64,000 nucleotides of DNA from Cristatella mucedo (Eukaryota > Bryozoa > Phylactolaemata > Cristatellidae), in the NCBI GenBank assembly GCA_009760855.2, contig WPIO01000011.1:1781001-1845000 (forward strand). Direction: 5' to 3'. Under the pieces are notes generated by a model that ran no database searches, was not told the origin of the DNA, and saw only the letters and a list, made by a program, of their open reading frames with translations. This document shows positions 1 to 10,158 of this stretch, in pieces; position 1 is the stretch's first letter; every line of letters starts with the position of its first letter. Both the position numbers and the translations under genes were made by a program.

Positions 1-374
1 TTTCCGCAAATTTCGAGCGCGAGCATATGCGTTTTCTACTTTGGTGATTATCATTTTAGAAGAATGTCCACTTAAGAGTAAAAGCGCCTGTCAACTCTGG
101 AATACTGTTTCGCAGTCTTTTTCGCAGTCATTAAAAGTACTGCCAGGCTGACCATCCTCACTCAATTGTCACAGCGGAAAGCTCGAAATCTGTACAGCTC
201 AGCTGCGTTAAGCTTGACAAAAAATTATGGAACGCAGTCTTTTCTTTTTTTCGCAGTCTTTGCGTATTTCTGTCGTAAAGATTGCGAGGTCATACGCCGC
301 CTTACAGGCAACATCCTTGCTTGCTGCCTTCCTGGGTAAATACTGTGAGCCCTCCGGGAGCATCAAGCGATCAA

Positions 375-424
375 AAAAATATGGAACGCTTCACGAATTT
401 GCGTGTCATCCTTGCGCAGGGGCC

Positions 425-460
<36 letters not shown>

Positions 461-481
461 GTGTACTGCCGAAGCAAGTAC
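375..481 (-). ncRNA. RNU6: U6 spliceosomal snRNA, copy 1
   Basis: U6 snRNA pairs with U4 and U2 and forms the catalytic centre of the spliceosome. Read on -, the segment starts with the 5' stem-loop (GTACTTGC TTCGGCAGTAC). It then has the conserved ATACTAAAATTGGAACGATA stretch, the ACAGAGA box, AGCATGGCCCCTGCGCAAGG, the internal stem-loop and a TTTTTTT run that serves as polymerase III terminator. Length is about 107 nt, the normal size. It differs from the human sequence mainly in the 5' stem, where the changes are paired. Promoter elements lie at the expected distances upstream. Full length with an intact promoter suggests an active gene, but expression cannot be seen here. Confidence 0.93.
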
Positions 482-548
482 AATCATGATAGGGGCATAT
501 AGCTATATGTAGTAATCTGATTACCTTTCCTTAATTCTTAGTGTCAAT
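482..548 (-). promoter_or_regulatory. U6 type 3 pol III promoter (TATA and PSE-like), copy 1
   Basis: On -, TACATATAGC lies at -30 to -21 (502-511), where U6 TATA boxes sit. A block conserved in all three copies, ATTGACACTAAGAATTAA, lies at about -67 to -50 (531-548), the usual place of the proximal sequence element. The PSE call rests on position and conservation only. Confidence 0.65.
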
Positions 549-1010
549 AGCTTCATCACCTGATGATGTGCTACATGTATAACCACTATGTGCGATACAA
601 TTTTAAAAACAACGTAAAATAATAGAAAGCAGTCACAATAGTCCATCGTGTCGTATAAATAGCGTTCGCGGCTGATGGCGAGTTTTAATTCAGGAGAGAC
701 AACTTTCAAAACCAAGCGGAAGTTGCGGTCGCATCCGGGGGTCTTGGCGCTCGGACCTCAGCTGGTCGCTACTGGCTCAGTAGTCCAGCTGGAGTGGGCG
801 GGAAAATTCTAGATGTACCTGATAGATGAGTTAGAATTGATTTGTTTTGAGCGTAAGCACCTCTTCAGACTGCTGATACGGTTGCTATTAAGCCGTCGAG
901 CACCATCGCTTTCCTTTGCGGTCGGCCGCTGCAATGGCGATCCCTGGCCGACGCGCTGGTACTCGGTAGAACGGCCACCGCATGCCCGAGTACCGACGAT
1001 CAAGACTCTT

Positions 1011-2539
1011 TAGCAGTGGGGAAAAGAAAAGGCATACTTAAAACCATTCGTGAGGCGAGTAGCTACTGCTGGACGCCCAGCCATAAGCTGTGGACCGAGG
1101 CTACAAGCGGAGTTGTGGCCCGATTAACAGTACAGTGCTCCTCACGTCGGCCTGGACAGCAGCTCAATCAACTGGCTAACTAGAACTTGGGATACGGTAA
1201 TTTAGAGCTAGCGTTATCAGCGGATCCCAATCAAGTGATGTACATATCCCTCTGTAAGCTATCCTCGCCAGACCCGCAATGCAATGTGCTGTCAAGGATT
1301 TGGTTGACTAATAAAATTAAATGAATGAAGACGCGAGCTCGATCGCAGGGGGTCATTAAGGACAGTAAAGAGGCTAAAAGATCAGCTTGAAGCGCTGCAA
1401 GCGAGGGTTTATGGGAATTCTGTTAGTCAGGTCACCACGGTGGCGGTTGACGTTTTCTGCTCAAACAGATCGCACACAGTTTTGATGTCCGCGAATCCAA
1501 AGCGGATAGCGTGCGAAAGCAAGCGAAAATAAAAAGCTTATCAGAGTGTGTAAAAGAGTGTGTGCCGCCTCGCCTGCAAGCAGGGGCGGCGCTTACAGTG
1601 CCGACTGCGAGGCCGCGGCCTACTTGCCGAGAAGCACTCTCTTCGCAGAGCGGTCATAGTAGGACCAATGGGACTCCGTGCTGTCGATCAGGCTAACGGT
1701 CGGTTAACCGACGGAGGCACACGAAGTACTGTCCAGCAACTCTATCGTCTGAATTGGCACCGGAAATTTGGCGAATTTTTGTGTCAAATTTGGTCGCACT
1801 GTGCGATGCAAAGAGGGACCGCTAAAGCGTGTCCCTACAGGTTCTGTTGTGCGATAGTTGTGACTGTTGTGTGAGTCTCTCCGGTGGCGGCTGTTCTTGT
1901 GAAGTCTCGCGGAGACACGAGCGGGCGAACGTGCACGGTAAATGGGACTCAATCTTTATTCCCTCAGCCCTCAGTGGGTACATATACGAGCTGGCTGACT
2001 CGCCACAGACCGGGGAGTGCATCGGTGGTGGGCCACATGCTTACATCAAAGGCTGCAGACGCTGCACCGAGTCACTTGCCCAGCCACCTGTTGCAGAGAT
2101 GGCATACACCAGTAGCCGATGCTGCAGCACTAATTGCAATAGCAGAAATAGCAGGCTCACACGACAATTCACCTGAAGCTTCTTCTTCAAGTAAGGCGAA
2201 TGTGTTATAGTGGCCAGTTCTACAAAATGTCGATCGCCCGTCAGAAATTGTGGCATTAGGTTTTTTCAGTCACCGAGACAGCATTGAGCCGCTCTACTAC
2301 TGCAGTCATACGCGAGGCTGGTCTAATTTTGTGACAAATGACTGATGAGTAGAGAAACGCGATTGCCATCGTGAACAACTTAACGTAAGGGCGCCCCAAT
2401 TACGAGCATGTTCCAATGGCCAGATTGCTCCTATAATTTGAGTCGCCAGAAGAGACGAGATTGAGAACAGAGGAGAATTCAGATTGCCAAGCAAAGACAC
2501 CTCCGCTCAGCTCTGAGTAGCGAGCTCGCAGGGCGCAGT
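1011..2539. other. Unannotated intergenic DNA
   Basis: No gene, RNA or recognised repeat is seen. Short open frames on both strands between 1500 and 2260 overlap each other and show no family resemblance, so I do not call them. Confidence 0.4.
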
Positions 2540-2554
2540 ATGTGTGTGGCCTTG

Positions 2555-2760
2555 GCCTTGCCTGCTCACACTTCGCACGCTGCCACTAACCATATTTGCA
2601 TGCTGACTCTGTGCGTGTCACCTTTAACTATGTTATGCTTGTTGATATTGAGTATGCTACCACTAACCAATCGATTATGCTTTTTTTGCAGCATACATTC
2701 AGTGCATAGAAAGGGTTTACGTTTTCTTAGGTCGCTAGATAAATTTATTATCATTATTAT
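2555..2760 (+). mobile_element. Non-LTR family B 3'-region relic
   Basis: The text CTGCCACTAACCATATTTGC, then TGCTGACTCTG and GTGTCACC, matches the 3' untranslated part of the family B retrotransposon found many times further on (for example 56510-56600). The copy is decayed and lacks the usual stem-loop tail. Confidence 0.6.
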
Positions 2761-2761
2761 A

Positions 2762-2762
<1 letters not shown>

Positions 2763-2827
<65 letters not shown>

Positions 2828-2878
2828 TATATATATATATATATATATATACCCTATATATATATATATATATATATT
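2763..2878. repeat. (TA)n microsatellite
   Basis: More than 50 TA units, broken only by ACAC- and ACCC-type interruptions near 2823 and 2851. Confidence 0.97.
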
Positions 2879-2879
2879 A

Positions 2880-3756
2880 TCTTCCGGCCACCGCACCCTC
2901 CTGCCTCTCGGCTGGTCGCGCCATCCCGTTTGCCATAGGTCCGGTTCTCGAGCCGGACTTGGTCATCGACAACTGCACCGACGCGGTCGTAGTCGACGTG
3001 ACAGTGCAGTTCGGCGGCAGCGAGGATGCCTTGGTGGTGGGGGCCCGGAAAAAGGTTTAAAAGTACAGGGTCATATCGTGGTCTCTCTTGACCTCCGGTT
3101 ACCGGACGGCGGTGGTGAACGCCTTCGTGATTGGCATGGTGGCCCAGTAATGTAGCTAGCTGCCTGGCCAACCTCGGCGTTGCCCTTGCGGAAAGAACGG
3201 CATTGCGGCGGCTATGCGTCTAGGACGCCATTTCCGGTTCGAAAGCCGTGCGGTCTATATAAAACGGATGCAAACATACTGCATACGGTCAGCCTCGACT
3301 TACCAAATAGATAGGGACCGGAAAATCTGTCGTAGGTCGAATTTTCGTAAGTCGGAAATGGTATACGATACGTTCTACTACGATATGTTCTGACAAAGAC
3401 ATAGAGAGGTAAACGAATAGAATTTTTGTACAAATCATAGCAAATAAATAAATAAGAATAAGTAAATAAAATTATATTTACACACCGTAATGTGAAGTAT
3501 TTTTGGGCATAGAGGAGCTGATAATTGTAGCACTGTACATCGATTACAATTGAGAGGTGGGTGAGGAGTTGGACGAGCTTGCTGAAGGATCGATCCTTAA
3601 CTCCCTCTTCGTCTAAACACTCGTGACTAGTTGCGGCGTTATCAAATCTACTGACCGCAAGCGGATTAAAAGAAAAATTTGAATACATTTTTATTTCCGA
3701 TTTTTTTTGGATTGCCATGACCGAGTTATTGTCTCAAATTTCTTAAGTTGAACTCT
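2880..3756. other. Intergenic DNA, possible DNA-transposon remnant
   Basis: A 168-codon frame on - (3212-3718) is open through AT-rich sequence but matches no family I know. Near 3290-3350 the paired motifs CGACTTACGA and TTCGACCTACGA resemble ends of pogo/Tigger-type DNA transposons. That is a weak resemblance only. Confidence 0.25.
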
Positions 3757-3871
3757 TTGCGTATTTCCGTCGTAAAGATTGCGAAGTCATACGCCGCCTT
3801 ACAGACGACATCCTTGCTTGCTGCCTTCCTGGGTAAATACTGTGAGCCCTCCGGGAGCATCAAGCGATCAA

Positions 3872-3921
3872 AAAAATATGGAACGCTTCACGAATTTGCG
3901 TGTCATCCTTGCGCAGGGGCC

Positions 3922-3957
<36 letters not shown>

Positions 3958-3978
3958 GTGTACTGCCGAAGCAAGTAC
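3872..3978 (-). ncRNA. RNU6: U6 spliceosomal snRNA, copy 2
   Basis: I see no difference from copy 1 in the RNA region: same altered 5' stem, ACAGAGA box, internal stem-loop and T-run terminator. The flanks are more diverged than the RNA, which suggests purifying selection or gene conversion on the RNA gene. Confidence 0.93.
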
Positions 3979-4045
3979 AATCATGATAGGGGCATATAGC
4001 TATATGTAGTAATCTGATTACCTTTCCTTAATTCTTAGTGTCAAT
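3979..4045 (-). promoter_or_regulatory. U6 promoter (TATA and PSE-like), copy 2
   Basis: TATA-like TACATATAGC at 3999-4008 (-30 to -21) and the conserved PSE-like block at 4028-4045 (-67 to -50), with the same spacing as in copies 1 and 3. Confidence 0.62.
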
Positions 4046-4480
4046 AGCTTCATCACCTGATGATGTGCTACATGTATAAGGGCAAGTTTGTTATATTTAT
4101 GTGCAATATAATTTTAAAGACAGCATTGAATACTATAAAGAAGTCACAGTATCCGTTTTATTGTATAAAACGTGTCTACGGTTGCCTTCGAATATTTATT
4201 CAGGATAGACAACTTCCAAAGCCAAGCAGGCGCATCCGGGGCGGGCCTCAGCGCCCGGACCTCCGCTGGTCTCTGGTTAAGTAGTCTTGCTGGAGTGGGC
4301 GGGAGAATTCGAGATGTGCATGATAGGTGAGTTAGAATGCGGACGCGTGTTGATCGTAAAACCGCTGACGACTGTTACAAAGCCGTCGCGCGCTATCGCA
4401 TTCCTGTACGATCGGCTGCCGTCGGGGCGATCACTGGCCGCCAACCTCTCCTTAAGCGTACCGTACTAGCACCGTACCTT

Positions 4481-5236
4481 GCTCTGATCTGCTGATAATC
4501 TTTCTAGCTTATTGGGCCGCAGGTTGGACAGGATCAGAGAGTCCGTCTCTAAGTTCCCTAAGTAATCTCTTTAAGTCTTCGACCTCCGCTCCTCGCTCTA
4601 CCACAATGTCTGCCGCCAAGCCTGCCTCAGTTGACCTCATCTTGTACTTCGTCTCCCTATCTAATTAGACGTCTAGCTCTCTAGGACCCGCATTCCTACT
4701 GTTCGACTTACGAGTTGCTTCGATTGACTGCTGCCTTTCTTAACTAGCTATGCTAATATGTCCGCATTCTCGGGTTCTGTCTCAGCTTCTTTCAAAGAGA
4801 CTTATTAATGCCGACACTAGACCAGGAGAACTTAAAGCTCCTTTATTCCAGTCTCGCTACTACCGCTGCTAGAAAGGAAAGGTCCCGACTAGGATCGCAG
4901 GCTATCGATGTGCTACAGTTGTTTATTTTCTATCGTAGTGGGAGAATTCAGTGAGTAGTTATACAGTAAATGGTCATCCACTGACCCTTTAAAGTATGTC
5001 GTGGTCAAAGGATCGATTGCATGACCACTTGTTTTCGCAAGTTATACTCTTTCTTGCCGATCTAATAAGAGAATCTTGCCTTACGACATCTAAAACTCTC
5101 GAAACTCTCTTGCAGAATGCAAGCATGCATAACCGACATTCGTACTTGGATGGCATATCTTACTCAAATTGAATAACGTTAAAACCAACTTACTAGCTAT
5201 AATCAATCTCATGTAGCCTCTGCGCGGAATCTGGTT
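4481..5236. other. Unannotated intergenic DNA
   Basis: No open frame above background, RNA gene or recognised repeat. Confidence 0.4.
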
Positions 5237-6240
5237 GTGGTCTTCCAAAATATCATTTATTTATTAGATGACCAAATCAGCTTCGCATTCAAGTCTGCCT
5301 ACTTTTACTTACATAACATTGCAAGAAATCGGAGTTGCTTAGATAAGAATACCACAGCCAAGCTCATTAAAGCATTCGTGACATCACGACGACTTGATTT
5401 CTGCAACCTGCTACTTGCAGGTCTTTCTGCTAGTGCAATGGGACAGTTGATGCAAACTCGGCGCCTAGGGTTATGTCGTGAACGTCGAAACTCTACGTTA
5501 AGCCACTTTTCACCAATCTCCACTGGCAATCCCCGTCAAGCAACCTACAGACTTCAAGATTCTGCCACTCACCTTCAGGTCCCCCGATTGTCTTGCTCGG
5601 CCCAGCTATCTGGATTTCTTCCTAATCAGGCCTGCCGTCGTACCACCTGCTTTTCTGACTCTGCTAATTTGTGTAAGCGTCCAACGAACTTCAAATCGCT
5701 TGGAGACCATGCCTTCAGTTATGCATTTTCATAGTGGTAATATACTATGCTTATAAAGTCGTGGGTGTAGGGACGTGCCCCCCCTCAGGCTCGATAGTGA
5801 CTCGATGCTGAACGATGGATCGCAAGGTTCTCTTCACTAGGAGGAGGATTCTCTTACACCGTCACACTGCCTCATAATCGCATCGCTGACGCAGAGCTTT
5901 CGGACGCTTTTCACCCAGGCACTCTCAGTGAGCATCGTTCGTTCGTTGGGTGCTCGCTGAGAGCATGCACAACAAAGGGCTGCGGTTCTCAGCCGTGAGC
6001 CAGACTGACTTTCCCAATGCCTGCACACTTTTTGATCTTACTGTCTGCAGCCCGGACGGCACCTGCTGAGATGCTATGCTCCCAAAGCCTGGGATTCACT
6101 ACCAGACTGGCAACTGACATCGCATCATCTTCTGACTGGACTTCATTAAAAAAGAACGTGAAAGCCGATTTGTTTCTCTTCAGCCTTTACACAGAACGAA
6201 CGAATTGTCCTTTACGTGCCTCCATGTGTTCTGAAACTTC
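5237..6240 (+). pseudogene. Non-LTR family B ORF remnant (3' end of the RT protein)
   Basis: The + frame reads DDQISFAFKSAYFYLHNIA, then CLDKNTTAKLIKAFVTS and LDFCNLLLAGL. This is the same protein segment found intact at 59175-59924, C-terminal to the reverse transcriptase catalytic motifs. The match shifts frame near 5440 and resumes in pieces near 5640 and 6080 (SQSLGF, TSLKKNVKADLF). It is a 5'-truncated, frameshifted dead copy. Confidence 0.75.
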
Positions 6241-6786
6241 AAGTGTCGCTAAAAGTGTCACTAAGCAAAAGAAAAATGACGACCTTCTTTTTTCATCACA
6301 TGCGCAGTGCCATGAAAGAGATTTGGATCACTTGGGGACCTATAATATACACTTTATTATTAATATTATTACTATTCCCATTATTGTTACATGTGCATGC
6401 TTCCTTTCGTTACACTACAGTTTTATATTCCAAAGCCGGATGTGGTGGCTGCATGTACACAGCATCAGTCATAGCTAACCACAGTTTCTAACCATGGTAT
6501 CCGACGACCTTCTATAATCTCAAAACCAGAGATTATGACATGTCGAGCTCTTAGCGATTATATAACTCAAGAGTCACCAATAATCTATAGCACTGTCATA
6601 CTCTAGCTCAGTTAAGATGCTGGCATTTCTCCATTAAACTGGCTCAAGATTTAATGTCTGCTTAACGTATCGCTCACACAACTGCAGCATTTCAGCGTGT
6701 GTGGGACATTGAGCCACTGCTCCTAGGGCCAGACATACCGATGGTGGCTTGACTGTACATTCATTTGTCGGCTCAGTGGCTGGTGA
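6241..6786. other. Unannotated DNA after the family B relic
   Basis: AT-rich sequence with no recognisable gene. It may be remaining non-coding part of the same element, but I cannot align it. Confidence 0.3.
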
Positions 6787-6870
6787 ATAATAATGTTAGT
6801 GATAATAATTTGTATTGCACCTTAAGAGAACTAAATCTCTTACTAGGCAGTGTAGCATTCGCAGCAGTGC
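6787..6870 (-). mobile_element. Family B tail relic
   Basis: The order ATAATAATTTGTATTGCACC, AAGAGAACTAAATCTCTT, CTAGGCAG is the reverse complement of the family B stem-loop tail and its (ATT)n end. Confidence 0.6.
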
Positions 6871-6929
6871 TTTTAAACCTGACAGGACCTTACTCGCTAG
6901 GTTAGAAGTTAGTATATGGGCGTGACTAC

Positions 6930-7405
6930 GCCACGTCATGCCACCACAGCCGGACTCACACCGCTCCGCCTGGCCTACGGGCGCGCCTACCGGCTCATTA
7001 GGCGCTGCAGTTGGACGGTATCGGCTGACTAAGCTGGATTTAATTGCAACGGATCAGCTGTGGGCGCCTGACCCGCAAGACCTGCAGCAAGGTACTTTCT
7101 GCCCGTGCGTCGGCCTGTACGCACGCTATCTCTGTCTCTGTCTGTCTCTGTCTGTCTCTGTCTGTCTGTCTGTCTCTGTCTGTCTGTCTGTCTCTCTCTC
7201 TCTCCCCGCGCGTTCCGGAGCTGCTTATACGACGGCTACTACATCTGTATGTACGCTCGCACGCTTGCGTCACCTGCGTATAATGCAATGCAGCCGTCGT
7301 CGTCAGAACGACAACTGACTTGTGAGGGCATCGCTCTTCGTCGCGACGGCATCGCTCGCCACGAGCCCCTACAAGTAGTCTTCGAAGAGGACACGCTCCG
7401 GTGTC
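6930..7405 (+). repeat. Dispersed repeat carrying a TCTG/TC microsatellite, copy 1
   Basis: Both flanks of the microsatellite at 7127-7206 recur around the TC tract at 21216-21773. Upstream the shared text is GTCGGCCTGTACGC. Downstream it is CCGGAGC, ACGACGGCTACTACA, CGTCACCTGC and CGAGCCCCTACA. The microsatellite is therefore an internal part of a dispersed unit. Confidence 0.7.
7127..7206. repeat. (TCTG)n/(TC)n microsatellite
   Basis: TCTG and TCTC units in tandem; open in several frames only because it is simple sequence. Confidence 0.95.
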
Positions 7406-7776
7406 TTTGATAAGAACGGTTATAAGACAGCCAACGTGCGCGATTTCTTTGTAGCAGCATACAACGGTGTTAACGCTCAACACACACCACACTCAATCGC
7501 ACCTATCACGCACATCTAGAATTATCCCGACCACTCCAGCTAGACTTCTGGTTTAGGTCTTAGCGGCTGGAGTCGCCCCGGATGCGACCGTAACTTCCGC
7601 TTGACTTTGGGAGTTATCTATCATGAATGAATACTCGCCATTAGCCGTGAGCGCTATTTACACGACGTGACAGACTATTGTGACTGCTTTCTATAATTCT
7701 ACGTTGTTTTTTTAAAATTGTATCGCACATCGTAACATAGTGGTTATACATGTAGCACATCATCAGGTGATGAAGC

Positions 7777-7844
7777 TATTGACACTAAGAATTAAGGAAA
7801 GGTAACCAAATTACTACATATAGCGATATGCCCCTATCACGAGT
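7777..7844 (+). promoter_or_regulatory. U6 promoter (TATA and PSE-like), copy 3
   Basis: TACATATAGC at 7815-7824 (-30 to -21). The PSE-like block ATTGACACTAAGAATTAA lies at about 7778-7795, with spacing as in the other two copies. Confidence 0.65.
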
Positions 7845-7865
7845 GTACTTGCTTCGGCAGTACAC

Positions 7866-7901
<36 letters not shown>

Positions 7902-7951
7902 GGCCCCTGCGCAAGGATGACACGCAAATTCGTGAAGCGTTCCATATTTTT
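7845..7951 (+). ncRNA. RNU6: U6 spliceosomal snRNA, copy 3
   Basis: Full-length U6 on +: 5' stem-loop, ACTAAAATTGGAACGATACA, ACAGAGA box, GCATGGCCCCTGCGC, CGCAAATTCGTGAAGCGTTC and a T7 terminator. About 140 nt downstream (near 8090) the text GCGTTCCATAATTTTTT resembles the U6 3' end a second time. Copy 1 has the same feature near 214-236. Confidence 0.94.
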
Positions 7952-8195
7952 TTGATCGCTTGATGCTCCCGGAGGGCTCACAGTATTTACCCAGGAAGGC
8001 AGCAAGCAAGGATGTCGTCTGTAAGGCGGCGTATGACTTCGCAATCTTTACGACAGAAATACGCAAAGACTGCGAAAAAAAAGAAAAGACTGCGTTCCAT
8101 AATTTTTTGTCAAGCTTAACGCAGCTGAGCTGTACAGATTTCGAGCTTTCCGCTGTGACAATTGAGTGAGGATGGTCAGCCTGGCAGTACTTTAA

Positions 8196-9139
8196 TTAAT
8201 GGATGTACTATTTCACCTCGTATAGGTATCTGGGGTTAGGCATCGCCTAAGGGGCCGAAAGTTTGCTCGCATTAGACAGACTTACGATGTCGTTGCGTCG
8301 AGCCCAGCGGCATACGTGAAACTCCTGGATAGAGATTCAATTCCCCTTGGACGCTATATGAATTAATTTGATATTTACATATGAAGTGACAAAATTAAGC
8401 GTAGGGCCTTGGATTGATTCGCGAGGTCGGTGGCAGCAGCGTCGGCGGGCTGAACGCTTACAAGCCGGCTCGCGGAATTAAGTGCTGAGGCGGGCGTGCG
8501 AAAACCGTCTCACTCGGATCTTCATGGCTAGCTTGGCTTTCTTTGTCGCTTGGCGTTCTTTATCGCTTATTAGCAGCAGAAAGGTGGCCGATAAGTCGAC
8601 TGACGTACGTGCTTGCGTTGTGATTTTCTACGCAGCTGGCAAAGTTGTGATCAATCAATGGGCCACATCGTAAAACGGTTTCTTCAGATTGGCCAGCGTG
8701 CGTATTCAGACAAGTACATCGGCATTCATCATTGGCCGAAACTCATCGCGTGTATGAGTACGTGTGAAGGCTGAGTTTCTTTGCACTGATGCTGAGTTGA
8801 AAGCAGTGCTTGCACCTTACTCACTTGCCCATAAAGCTGCGTCCTTCCGACGTCCACATGGAGTAATGATTGCACATAACATAGGCATTTTCATCTCCAA
8901 CTCACCAAGCCACATAGCCTAATGAGACATTAATCTCGTGAGCATCCTGCAACTCGCGACATCTGAGCAATATTAAGTGGGACAAACGGACAAGCAAGCA
9001 AACAAACGGACAAGCAACCAAAGGTACCGCGAATACTACGCCGAACCGTTATGTACTTCGCGACAAAGCAGGAGGCTTGAGGAGGAAGTGAATAGTTATT
9101 GACGAGCCACGAATGACGAGCTGCCATCCAGAAAGGATG
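8196..9139. other. Unannotated intergenic DNA
   Basis: No supported feature; short open frames on both strands lack any recognisable domain. Confidence 0.4.
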
Positions 9140-9600
9140 CAAACCAGGCTATATATTTTCTGGTTCTGTCACTCACTTTTGGATCCCTCCGGTCTCTTGC
9201 TCATTTTGCCTACCCATCTGAAATACTTCCTGATCAGACATTCCAGCCTTCCCAGATGGCACCTCGTTCTCTTCTAACTCCGATCATTGGTTTTGTCCTC
9301 AAAACGAGCCTCAAGTCCTACTTAGACGATGCTTGCAGCTCCAAACGTATGTAACTTACTCCCGACCGATATCATCACGACGTGCCCTGACTTGATGACA
9401 TCACCCACCGGTTTGTCTCGGCCATTACTTCATCGCGAGTGCGAGCGGTCTTTTTTCCATGCTTTTCTGTGCTGCAGTCGTGAGCGCTATCACTGACCGA
9501 GTGGCGAGTTTTCTTTCCTTCATTCTTAAATTACCTAGAAGAGATTTGGTTCTCTGAGAGCGCTAAATAAATATTTCAAGATTATTGCTACTGAGGCTGT
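9140..9600 (+). mobile_element. Family B relic (3' ORF end and tail)
   Basis: The text TCTGGTTCTGTCACTCACTT and later TTTTGTCCTCAAAACGAGCC line up with the family B region coding for LSLTFRSL and TNLKSFGD, with heavy decay. Near 9533 the tail remnant CCTAGAAGAGATTTGGTTCT, CTGAGAGCGC is visible. Confidence 0.5.
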
Positions 9601-10047
9601 AGCCGGTGTAGCACCAAAAGAGCTTTCTTTACGCGTGGCTACGCTTGTCAGATATGGACTTAAATCTGGCTACCTACCATATTGACTGCAAAAAATGGAT
9701 GCATGATGAGAGGGTAGAGGAAGCGAGGAGACGGACCCCACTTTTGAGCTTGGAGCGTTTCTCTGAGCTTGGAGGTTAAAAGCTTGACCTTGGAGAGGTT
9801 GTGGCGACGCCAAAGCTTCTTCTTCTTCTTCTTAAAAACGTCCGTTTCTCGCAGCATTCTGGAACATTCTGTCACAATATGAGGGCGTTTCCTCTCATGT
9901 TATAGCTGACGCATAATCATATTAATAACAGTAATACATTTGCACAGAGCTCTGAGAAAAACTTAATCTCTTCGTAGACAATTTAAGCATGCTGCAAAGG
10001 AAGCACGGGCGAATGGTTACGCGTGGCGTACGAGCCTGAGTGGGATG

Positions 10048-10158
10048 GACTAGACTCCAACGAAATGTTCGCAAGGCGTATGCAAACTGCGTGACACTGA
10101 TTTTATTGGCTCCAGCGAAATGTCCGCAAGGCATATGCAAACTGCGTGACACTGATTT
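10048..10158. repeat. Two-copy tandem repeat, unit about 60 bp
   Basis: The unit CCAACGAAATGTTCGCAAGG, then CGTATGCAAACTGCGTGACA and CTGATTTT, occurs twice in a row with a few substitutions; the second copy ends in a T-run. Confidence 0.85.

Larger units (their letters stand above)
136..1010 (-). repeat. U6-bearing duplicated segment, copy 1
   Basis: This segment carries a U6 snRNA gene on - and is duplicated twice more in the window. Copy 3 (about 7505-8195) is the same sequence inverted. It matches from the CAGGCTGACCATCC block near 146 through the U6 gene to the GGAGTGGGCGGG block near 790. Copy 2 (about 3757-4480) matches from near 250 to about 1010, with more divergence beyond 790. The match reaches well past the RNA gene and its promoter, so these are segmental duplicates rather than retroposed U6 transcripts. 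Confidence 0.85.
3757..4480 (-). repeat. U6-bearing duplicated segment, copy 2
   Basis: Same orientation as copy 1. Similarity starts at CTCTTTGCGTATTTC and runs through U6 and its promoter to about 4480, with more divergence in the distal part (for example 4300-4460). It lacks the outer 110 bp (136-250) present in copies 1 and 3. Confidence 0.8.
7505..8195 (+). repeat. U6-bearing duplicated segment, copy 3 (inverted)
   Basis: Reverse complement of about 136-800. With copy 1 it makes a 0.7 kb inverted duplication with a 6.7 kb spacer that holds copy 2. Confidence 0.85.

Noticed and set aside
227-457. Small + frames over the U6 genes (also 3748-3954 and 7869-8066 on -)
   Set aside because: They are translations of the U6 RNA region and its conserved flank.
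3212-3718. 168-codon frame on - as a gene
   Set aside because: AT-rich, no domain, no splice or promoter context; at most a transposon remnant.
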